64,000 nucleotides of DNA from Runella aurantiaca (GTDB lineage Bacteria > Bacteroidota > Bacteroidia > Cytophagales > Spirosomataceae), in contig NZ_QPIW01000019.1 in assembly GCF_003339505.1 (NCBI RefSeq), positions 62,001-126,000 on the forward strand, written 5' to 3'. Below the pieces are notes generated by a model that saw nothing but the letters and a program-made list of their open reading frames with translations, was not told the origin of the DNA and did not search any database. Both the position numbers and the translations under genes were made by a program. Shown one piece after another: positions 57,426-64,000 of this stretch; position 1 is the first letter of the stretch; every line of letters starts with the position of its first letter.

Positions 57426-60400
57426 ATGAGCCAAAACAATTACGTTAAAAACAATGCAGAAAGACTGCGTTTGGTAGGGCGGCGAACGGCTGGAACAACC
57501 CTAGCGATTTTATTTTCGCTTAGCGTTTGGGCCCAATCCTATACCGTAAAAGGAAAAGTAACCGACACCAACGGACAGCCAATACCTGGTGCTACGGTAC
57601 AGGTACCAGGAACTGCGACAGGAACCGCCGCAAATATAGACGGCGAGTTTACCCTACCTTTGACAGGAAATGTAAAACTAACTTTCAGCGCCGTGGGTTA
57701 CAGTTCGGCTAGCCGCGACGTTAATTCCAGCCAATCTATTGTCAATGTATCTCTGCGGGAAGACCAACTCAATCTGGACGAAGTGGTCGTAACAGGTTCT
57801 ACCTTACGCGCTGAACGCCGTCAGTTGGGAAATGCCATTACCACCATTAAGGCCGATAATCTTGAAAAATCAGGAACGCCGAACTTAGTGAGCGCCCTCC
57901 AAGGTAAAGTACCGGGAGCGCAAATCACGCAAAACTCTGGTGACCCAGCGGGTGGAATTACGATTCGTCTGCGCGGGGTGAAATCCATTCAAGGAAGCTC
58001 TGACCCATTGTACGTTATTGACGGGGTAATCGTTAACAACGAAACCTCCTCCGTGTCACAACTGGCCCTTTCCTTAGGAAGTCAAGCCCCCAATACCTCT
58101 CTGGGCACCAACCGTTTGGCTGACATCAACCCCAATGATATTGAAAGCCTAAACGTCATTAATGGGGCTGCGGCCGCAGCCCAATATGGTTCACGGGCTG
58201 CCAATGGAGTAGTGATTATCACGACCAAACGCGGAAAATCAGGTGCTCCTAAAATCAACTTCACAACGAGTTTTTCTTCAAGCGAACTTCGTAAAGGCGT
58301 TTTTATCAGCACACTTGGGAAACAGTTCGGATTTCCTGCATTACGCTTACACACCATTGGTGTCATTACACCTGCTCAGGTAGCAGCCAACCCCGGAACA
58401 ACAACTGTAGGAATTGTGCGCGATGGAGCCACTTCGCAATTGGCCTCTAACCTGGTAGATGTAACCCGTTACAACTACTTTGACCAAATTTTCAGAACCG
58501 GTTTCGGCAACGACAATACCCTTTCGATTTCGGGAGGAACTGACCGCACACAGTACTTTGTTTCTGCTTCTTACATGAAAAATGAAGGAATTATAAAAGG
58601 CGTAGATTTCCGTCGTGCCAGCATCCGTGCCCGCGTAGATCAACGTTTGACAGACTGGGCAAAAGTTTCGGCAGGTCTGAATTATTCCAACAGTTTTTCA
58701 AATGAAAAGCCGAACGGAAACGTATTTTACAGCCCTGTTAACTCCGTAACCATTACCAACAACATCTACGACATTACCCAACGTGATGCCGCCGGCAATT
58801 TATTGGCCGTAGAACCTACCCGTGTCAATCCATTGACGACTGTTGAAGCCATGCAGTTTACGCAAGCGGTAAACCGTACCATCGCCGATGCTCAATTGAA
58901 TCTTACACCCGTAAAAGGATTAGGAATTGACTGGATCGTGGGGGTTGATACGTATTCACAATTAGGCAAAAACTACATTCCACCATATCCGTATCAAGCG
59001 GTAGCCGGCTTACCCGCCGAACGTTATCCGGATGGTTTCGCGGCCAATGCCAATAATAACGTGACGCAGTTTAACAGTGATATTAACGTGACCTACGAAA
59101 CAGACCTCAGCAATGACTTTAAAATCAACGCGGCGGCCGGTTTCAACTATCAGTTTTATCAGGCAGATTTCACCCGTTCAAGCGGTTTGAATACCGCACC
59201 GTTTATTGAAACGGTAAGTGGTGCCGCAAGTACCTCCGTTACAGCTGGTTATGGTTTGGACAGATACAATCTAAGTGGATTTTTTGCTCAGGCAACGGTG
59301 GGTTATAAGAACTTAGCGTTCCTTACTGCGGCCATTCGCCGTGACCGTTCTTCTAAGTTTTCACCTGCTGAAACCAACCAAACCTATCCTAAAATAAGCG
59401 GTAGTTTTGTAGTTTCAGACTTAGAATTTTGGAAAAACAGCGGACTGACTGGTATTTGGGATGGTTTTAAACTTCGTGCTTCGTACGGGCAGGCGGGTAA
59501 CTTGACCGGAATTGGAAGCTACAGCCGTTTTTGGCAGTTCTCACCCGTTCCGTTCTTGGGCAAAAACACCATTATCCCAGGCAGTACCTTGGCCAACCCT
59601 CGCGTACGTCCGGAGCGGATGGAGGAAGTTGAAGTGGGCGCAGACCTTTCCTTCTTGAAAAGCAGAGTGAACATCGGTATTTCGGTCTATAATCAGCAAA
59701 TCAAAGACCTCGTTGTTAACCGCGAATTAGCTCCTTCTACAGGTGGTACTGGTATCGTAAACAACGTAGGAACGATGGAAAACAAAGGCTTTGAAATCAG
59801 TTTGAACGCTTTAGCGGTAAAAAACAAGGATTTCTCGGCTGATTTTACGGTGCTTTACAATCAAAACCGCAACAAGATCTTGGATATTGACCAAGGCAAT
59901 CCGGGAGTGGGAACACTCACGATCGCTAACTCTGCCGGCGCCCCTGTTTTCTTAATTGAAGGTCAGCCAGCGAGCGTATTTTATGGTTGGCCTTATGCTT
60001 ATAATACAGATGGTTCCTTGCTATTAACGGCTCAAAAACTTCCCCAACGCGAACGCGGAACGCAGGACCCTAATGACCCGACCAAATTTACCGTTGGTCG
60101 CGCAGCTGACGGACAACCTACGGGTGCATTTGTACGAACCGTAATTGGCAATCCCAATCCAAAATGGACGGGTTCATTCAGCGGTAATTTGACGTACAAA
60201 AAAATCGGACTTCGCTTCCTGTTGGATGCCGTACAAGGATTTCAAGTGTTCAATGCCGACAAACGTACGCGTAACAACGTAGGAATCGGTGACATTGCTG
60301 AAGCTGAAATGCTCGGCACCATGGCTCGTGGTTACGTATTTTCATTGGCAAACATTGAAGAATATCGTGTAGACGAAGGTGGTTTCACCAAATTACGCGA

Positions 60401-60611
60401 GATAGCCCTTACGTATCAATTGCCCAAAGTGAAAGGAATCAGCAACTGGAATGTTTCGTTGATTGGACGCAACTTAGTTTCATGGGACAAATACAATGGC
60501 TTTGACCCCGAAACCAACGCAGGTAACAACAGCGACATTTTGCGCGGTGTTGACTTTGGAAATGTTCCTATTCCACGCACGTATCAGGTGCAGTTGAACT
60601 TATCATTTTAA
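57426..60611 (+). CDS. SusC/RagA-type TonB-linked outer-membrane transporter
   Basis: 1061 residues from ATG 57426; an in-frame start at 57348 would add an unlikely extension. The signal region (LAILFSLSVWAQ) is followed by a carboxypeptidase-D-regulatory-like domain (VKGKVTDTNGQPIPGATVQV), a TonB-box-like LDEVVVTGS, the plug with GDPAGGITIRLRGVKSI and AAAAQYGSRAANGVVIITTK, and a large barrel ending YQVQLNLSF. This is the length and layout of SusC proteins, which import glycans or peptides together with their SusD lid. The partner SusD gene starts 20 bases downstream. Substrate unknown; no glycosidase is encoded beside it. Confidence 0.95.
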   Translation: MSQNNYVKNNAERLRLVGRRTAGTTLAILFSLSVWAQSYTVKGKVTDTNGQPIPGATVQVPGTATGTAANIDGEFTLPLTGNVKLTFSAVGYSSASRDVNSSQSIVNVSLREDQLNLDEVVVTGSTLRAERRQLGNAITTIKADNLEKSGTPNLVSALQGKVPGAQITQNSGDPAGGITIRLRGVKSIQGSSDPLYVIDGVIVNNETSSVSQLALSLGSQAPNTSLGTNRLADINPNDIESLNVINGAAAAAQYGSRAANGVVIITTKRGKSGAPKINFTTSFSSSELRKGVFISTLGKQFGFPALRLHTIGVITPAQVAANPGTTTVGIVRDGATSQLASNLVDVTRYNYFDQIFRTGFGNDNTLSISGGTDRTQYFVSASYMKNEGIIKGVDFRRASIRARVDQRLTDWAKVSAGLNYSNSFSNEKPNGNVFYSPVNSVTITNNIYDITQRDAAGNLLAVEPTRVNPLTTVEAMQFTQAVNRTIADAQLNLTPVKGLGIDWIVGVDTYSQLGKNYIPPYPYQAVAGLPAERYPDGFAANANNNVTQFNSDINVTYETDLSNDFKINAAAGFNYQFYQADFTRSSGLNTAPFIETVSGAASTSVTAGYGLDRYNLSGFFAQATVGYKNLAFLTAAIRRDRSSKFSPAETNQTYPKISGSFVVSDLEFWKNSGLTGIWDGFKLRASYGQAGNLTGIGSYSRFWQFSPVPFLGKNTIIPGSTLANPRVRPERMEEVEVGADLSFLKSRVNIGISVYNQQIKDLVVNRELAPSTGGTGIVNNVGTMENKGFEISLNALAVKNKDFSADFTVLYNQNRNKILDIDQGNPGVGTLTIANSAGAPVFLIEGQPASVFYGWPYAYNTDGSLLLTAQKLPQRERGTQDPNDPTKFTVGRAADGQPTGAFVRTVIGNPNPKWTGSFSGNLTYKKIGLRFLLDAVQGFQVFNADKRTRNNVGIGDIAEAEMLGTMARGYVFSLANIEEYRVDEGGFTKLREIALTYQLPKVKGISNWNVSLIGRNLVSWDKYNGFDPETNAGNNSDILRGVDFGNVPIPRTYQVQLNLSF

Positions 60612-60631
60612 TCTGAAAACGTGATTTTTCC

Positions 60632-61957
60632 ATGAAAAAGACAATCCTATATTCAATTTTGGCGGGGATGATGCTCACGGCAACCTCCTGCGACCAAGAA
60701 TATCTCAACCCAAGTGCCGCCAGTGAAACCCAGGTAACGACCGACCTTAACGGCCTGATCACGCTTTGCAATGGCCTCCAATATCGTTACACCAGTACCC
60801 GTGCCGGGATTCTTTACAATGCCATTACAGCAAGTGGCCTCACCACGCGTGAATTGACTGTTCTGAACGCCGGTAACGGTGATGAAGAGCAGCTTCGTAT
60901 TGGTGGGAATAGCATTGCATCCAACAACAGTGTCTTGCGCAATCTATGGTCACAAAATCAATTGGTGAAAGCCAATGCCGATTTGATTCTGAAAAGTGTG
61001 GGTAACGTAGCGGGCGATGCCGGCACCAAAAGCGGAATCACCGTCTACGCTTCTATTTTCAGAGCATTGGCATTGGGCACGCAAGCCCAATTTTGGCAAC
61101 AATTACCCGTAGAAACGGGCGATAATGCCAAGTTCGTAACGCGTGACGAGGCCCTGAAAGAAGCGGTTCGTACATTGGAAGCTGCGGCAACAACGCTCGC
61201 AGCAACGCCGGTTTCGGCTACATTTACGAGTCGTATCGTTCCGGGAATTGACCTGACCAATACGTTACAGGCGTTGATTGCCCGTTTCAGCATCATGACC
61301 GGTGACAATGCCAAAGCATTGGCCGCGGCCAACAAAGTGGATTTGACCAAAAAATCGTCGTTCAACTTTGATGATGCGGTTCAAAACCCTTTGTTTTTCA
61401 ACACCTTTGGCAACCGTAACGTCACCGAACCGCTGAATGCTACGTTGGGTTTGCCGGAAGCACTGCGTCCTGTAGCAGCCGACAAACGATTGGCATTTTA
61501 TTTATCGAACCCTTCGGGCGTAGCTGCCGGCGGAATCAATTTAGGAAGAGCGAGTTTCTTTACGGCCAACAATGCCGCAATTCCTGTATACCTGCCGGGC
61601 GAGATGTTGTTGATTCGTGCCGAAGCAAGTGCTCGTTTGAATGATTTACCTGCCGCCACAACCGCTCTGAACGCAGTTCTGACTAAAACCACCGATGCTT
61701 GGGGCATTGGTGCCGCTTTGCCTGCCTATGCAGGTCCAAACACCGCCGATGCTCTATTGACCGAAATCTATCGGCAACGCAGCATTGAATTGTATTTGTC
61801 TGGATTAAGATTGGAAGACAGTCGCCGTTTTAATCGTTTGGCGCCGATCCCGGACAATACCGCTTCGCAGGTTGAACGTAACCGTACGTTTTATCCGTAT
61901 CCATTGGTTGAAAGGGATAATAACCGTGCCAATACACCGGCAGATCCTGCGATTTAG
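60632..61957 (+). CDS. SusD/RagB-type surface lipoprotein
   Basis: 441 residues. Lipoprotein signal ending at Cys20 (TATSC) followed by DQEYLNPSAASETQ, the usual SusD opening, then the TPR-like helical body (RDEALKEAVRTLEAA) and the conserved C-terminal part (LPAATTALNAV, IYRQRSIELYLSGLRLEDSRRF). It caps the SusC barrel and binds substrate. Rather short for the family (often 480-600). Co-transcribed with the SusC gene. Confidence 0.93.
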   Translation: MKKTILYSILAGMMLTATSCDQEYLNPSAASETQVTTDLNGLITLCNGLQYRYTSTRAGILYNAITASGLTTRELTVLNAGNGDEEQLRIGGNSIASNNSVLRNLWSQNQLVKANADLILKSVGNVAGDAGTKSGITVYASIFRALALGTQAQFWQQLPVETGDNAKFVTRDEALKEAVRTLEAAATTLAATPVSATFTSRIVPGIDLTNTLQALIARFSIMTGDNAKALAAANKVDLTKKSSFNFDDAVQNPLFFNTFGNRNVTEPLNATLGLPEALRPVAADKRLAFYLSNPSGVAAGGINLGRASFFTANNAAIPVYLPGEMLLIRAEASARLNDLPAATTALNAVLTKTTDAWGIGAALPAYAGPNTADALLTEIYRQRSIELYLSGLRLEDSRRFNRLAPIPDNTASQVERNRTFYPYPLVERDNNRANTPADPAI

Positions 61958-61969
61958 GTTTTCTTCCGC

Positions 61970-61994
61970 TAATCGTTATTTGTTAACGGTTAAC
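61970..61994. repeat. TTAACG-type short dispersed repeat
   Basis: TAATCGTTATTT followed by TAACGGTTAAC lies directly behind the SusD gene. The reverse complement of each piece recurs in the tRNA-Gly/tRNA-Thr spacer (43917-43973). Confidence 0.45.
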
Positions 61995-62021
61995 GGGAGT
62001 TGAAGATAATTTGAGTTTTAC

Positions 62022-62057
62022 AAAAATCCCCGACTCAACATCGGGGATTTTTTATTT
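62022..62057. terminator. Bidirectional terminator after SusD and prfB
   Basis: Perfect 12-base arms AAAAATCCCCGA (62022-62033) and TCGGGGATTTTT (62041-62052) around a 7-base loop, with T-runs in both directions. It lies between the convergent SusD and prfB genes. Confidence 0.88.
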
Positions 62058-62087
62058 TCATCGAATAACTATTTACCGTCAACTGAA

Positions 62088-63165
62088 TTACTGCAACATC
62101 AAATAAGCTTTGATGAACTCATCCAGATCGCCGTCCATAACGCCTTGAACATCTGAGGTTTCGACCCCGGTTCGTACATCTTTGACGAGTTTGTAGGGGT
62201 GCATCACGTAATTACGGATCTGCGAACCCCATTCGATTTTTTTCTTGGATGCCTCTACTTCAGCGCGAGCCGCGTTGCGCTTTTCTACCTCAATTTGGTA
62301 TAATTTTGATTTCAACAACCGCAACGCCAAATCACGATTTAGGTGTTGGCTGCGCTCCTGTTGACATTCTATGACCAACCCGGAAGGCTTGTGGCGTACC
62401 CGAACGGCCGTTTCCACTTTGTTCACGTTTTGTCCTCCCGCACCACCTGAACGATACGTATCCCACTCAATATCAGCCGGATTTATTTCAATCTCAATCG
62501 TATCATCAATCAATGGATAGGCATAAACTGACGCAAATGAAGTATGCCGGCGGGCATTGGAGTCAAACGGGGAAATGCGGACCAAGCGATGCACGCCATT
62601 TTCAGATTGTAAATAGCCATAGGCCTGCGGGCCGTCAATCTGAATAGACACCGATTTGATGCCTGCTGCGTCACCTTCTTGGTAATCAATCTGCGTAACT
62701 TTATAATTATGCTTTTCAGCCCAGCGCACATACATCCGATAAAGCATTTCGGCCCAATCCTGACTTTCTGTGCCTCCCGCCCCTGAGTTGATTTCGAGTA
62801 CGGCATTGAGTTGGTCTTCTTCGTTGGAAAGCATCTTTTTCAATTCGACTTCTTCCAACACTTTCAACATCGTCTGGTATTCGGCTTCTACTTCGGCTTC
62901 TGTGGCTTCGCCCAATTCCAGAAATTCCTGTAAGGTTTCCAAATCGCCCAAACGTCCGTCAACGGACTCATAGCCTTCGGTCCATCCTTTCAGGCCACGC
63001 ACTTCCTTCATGGTTATTTCAGCCTTCGCATTGTCATTCCAGAATTCGGGCTGACTTTGAATCTGCTGTAATTCGGTCAATCGTTCTTTCTTGGTATCGT
63101 AGTCAAAGATACCCCCTCAAAGCCGAAACGCGGGCTTTCAAGTCTTTCAACTGTTCTGTTGTCAT
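62088..63165 (-). CDS. prfB: Peptide chain release factor 2 (programmed +1 frameshift)
   Basis: 358 residues in two frames. The first frame runs from ATG 63165 for 20 codons ([20 protein letters not shown]) to a UGA at 63105-63103. The slip site is the classical AGGGGG TAT CTT TGA C; skipping base 63105 puts the ribosome in the frame that continues [12 protein letters not shown] to the stop at 62088. The main frame holds the tripeptide anticodon SPF (in [12 protein letters not shown], about residue 197), which reads UGA/UAA, and the catalytic GGQ ([13 protein letters not shown], about residue 243). RF2 thus limits its own synthesis: low RF2 lets the ribosome pause on UGA and shift. Confidence 0.97.
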
Positions 63166-63232
63166 TGTTTCAATGATAGATTTGTGAATAAATATTGGAG
63201 GGAAAAGAAATGGTCCGCTCCATTTTGGGTAA

Positions 63233-63240
63233 CAAAGGTA
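63233..63240 (-). promoter_or_regulatory. -7 element for prfB
   Basis: Minus strand TACCTTTG matches TAnnTTTG and gives a leader of about 60 bases before the ATG at 63165. A TTTG is present further upstream but 24 rather than 19 bases away. Confidence 0.45.
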
Positions 63241-63245
63241 CAAAT

Positions 63246-63280
63246 AAAAAGCGGTCGGTCGGTTCAAACCGACTGACCGC
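63246..63280 (-). terminator. Terminator of the DUF4920 gene
   Basis: 14-base arms (63251-63264 and 63267-63280; core GGTCGGTCGGTT with one G-U pair) and a T-run TTTTTATTT on the minus strand, 18 bases past the DUF4920 stop and immediately before the prfB promoter. Confidence 0.88.
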
Positions 63281-63297
63281 CTCATTCAATGATTGTA

Positions 63298-63747
63298 TCA
63301 CTTTTTCACGATTACCCCATCCGCCACAAAGGTAAGTTCGTGTTTAGGCTCCGTGATCTTAGCGATTTCAGCTTTGCTTTTACCGGCATCTTCGGCATAA
63401 TGTTGCAACTCAGCCACGGGTGTGGTTTTCATTTTGGCTTCCCCTTCGATCACAACGGTTTTACCGGCAATGTCTTTCGGTACAAAAAAGCCGTAATCTT
63501 TGAAAGAAACCCGCATGGTTTGCCCATCGGTCGTTTTTACTTTCATCCAACAGCCTTTCGCTTGACATACCGATTCAACGGTGCCCGTTACTTTAGCCGT
63601 CATTTTTTCTTTATTGCCTATTTTCTTTGGCAACTCAGCAGCCGCTACAGCGCCTTTGTCATTAATTTTTTCGCCAAAATAACTTTCCTGAGCGTAAGCA
63701 CTTGCTACAAAAACAGTTAAAAGTGCGGTAATGATTCGCTTTTTCAT
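63298..63747 (-). CDS. DUF4920-domain periplasmic protein
   Basis: 149 residues from ATG 63747, giving the signal peptide MKKRIITALLTVFVASAYAQ; the frame is open 8 codons further up. It then shows the DUF4920 pattern: SYFGEKINDKG, KVTGTVESVCQAKGCWMKV (two Cys that could bind metal or form a disulfide), VSFKDYGFFVPKDIAGKTVVIEG and the TPVAELQHYAEDAGKS segment. The fold resembles OB/NirD-like small beta-barrels; function is unknown. Single gene with its own terminator. Confidence 0.85.
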   Translation of the reverse strand: MKKRIITALLTVFVASAYAQESYFGEKINDKGAVAAAELPKKIGNKEKMTAKVTGTVESVCQAKGCWMKVKTTDGQTMRVSFKDYGFFVPKDIAGKTVVIEGEAKMKTTPVAELQHYAEDAGKSKAEIAKITEPKHELTFVADGVIVKK

Positions 63748-63831
63748 GGTTTTATCGTTTTTCTGCAACAAAAATAATCAATTTTGTTATTTTGATGGCT
63801 TTTGATGGTGTAAATAAAAACGAGCACTCCA

Positions 63832-64000
63832 TTAATACCATCCACCACCCAAGGCGCGATAAATGTTGACCGTGGCATTCATTTGCTGCATTTTGGTTTC
63901 AATCAAATCAAACCGCGACTCAAGCGCATCCCGTTGCGTCAACAACACTTCCATGTAATCGGCCCTTGCCGATCTGAAAAGGTTATTGGAAATCGTGATG
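63832..64000 (-). CDS. TolC/CusC-type outer-membrane efflux protein, 3' end only
   Basis: The minus strand is open from the right window edge to a TAA at 63832-63834, giving the last about 55 residues: NNLFRSARADYMEVLLTQRD, then helices ending in NATVNIYRALGGGWY. The A-DY-EVL-TQRDAL and YRALGGGW signatures are the conserved C-terminal ends of the RND-efflux outer-membrane factor (NodT/CusC/OprM) family. The start lies outside the window, where the RND pump and adaptor genes probably also are (inference). Confidence 0.85.
   Translation of the reverse strand, partial: ITISNNLFRSARADYMEVLLTQRDALESRFDLIETKMQQMNATVNIYRALGGGWY

Noticed and set aside
63103-63285. prfB looking like a pseudogene because of an in-frame TGA after 20 codons
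   Set aside because: The stop is part of the conserved CTT-TGA-C programmed frameshift with AGGGGG upstream; the remaining frame is complete with SPF and GGQ motifs.

Overview
The window reads as a chromosomal segment of a Bacteroidota bacterium, most likely order Cytophagales (family Spirosomaceae, e.g. a Runella-like genome; inference). The support is a SusC/SusD pair, a DUF4249/TonB-receptor pair, type IX secretion (Por) C-terminal sorting domains on two exported proteins, a 7TMR-DISM histidine kinase, and promoters of the Bacteroidota form TTTG-N19-TAnnTTTG. No rRNA, transposase, integrase or CRISPR array was seen.

Layout. 0-9.6 kb: the 5' part of a patatin-like phospholipase (cut by the window edge), a secreted FG-GAP/VCBS-repeat protein, a polytopic membrane protein in an operon with a CobW-type metal GTPase, a secreted M1 peptidase, a WYL-domain regulator and a RecD-like helicase. 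9.6-13.6 kb: a tightly packed, AT-rich five-gene unit made of an antitoxin/PIN-toxin pair, an AAA/DUF3696-type ATPase and two unrecognised proteins. Together with the flanking WYL regulator and helicase this is the best candidate in the window for an undescribed (anti-phage-like) system. 13.9-27.3 kb: a GHL10 glycosidase with a T9SS tail, a SIMPL protein, an acyl-CoA dehydrogenase, a ModF-like twin ABC ATPase, a second polytopic membrane protein, DUF4249 lipoprotein plus TonB receptor, and a GH20 hexosaminidase.

27.4-44.3 kb is the transcription/translation core, all on the minus strand: tRNA-Tyr, tRNA-Gly, tRNA-Thr, tuf, then (after an inserted sensor kinase and MFS exporter) tRNA-Trp, secE, nusG, rplK, rplA, rplJ, rplL, rpoB, rpoC. 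The order is the ancient tufB-secE-nusG-rplKAJL-rpoBC arrangement. Bacteroidota-type promoters precede the tRNA-Tyr/tuf unit and tRNA-Trp; a strong terminator follows rpoC.

44.4-64 kb: an ECF sigma factor / anti-sigma-like / outer-membrane protein operon, an inhibitory-type serpin lipoprotein, an FAD-dependent oxidoreductase with a C-terminal beta-domain, a beta-barrel protein, a second M1 peptidase paralogous to the first, a HupE/UreJ-like protein, hpt, a TPR protein, a DeoR regulator divergent from a SusC/SusD pair, prfB with the classical programmed +1 frameshift, a DUF4920 protein, and the 3' end of a TolC-type efflux gene running off the right edge.
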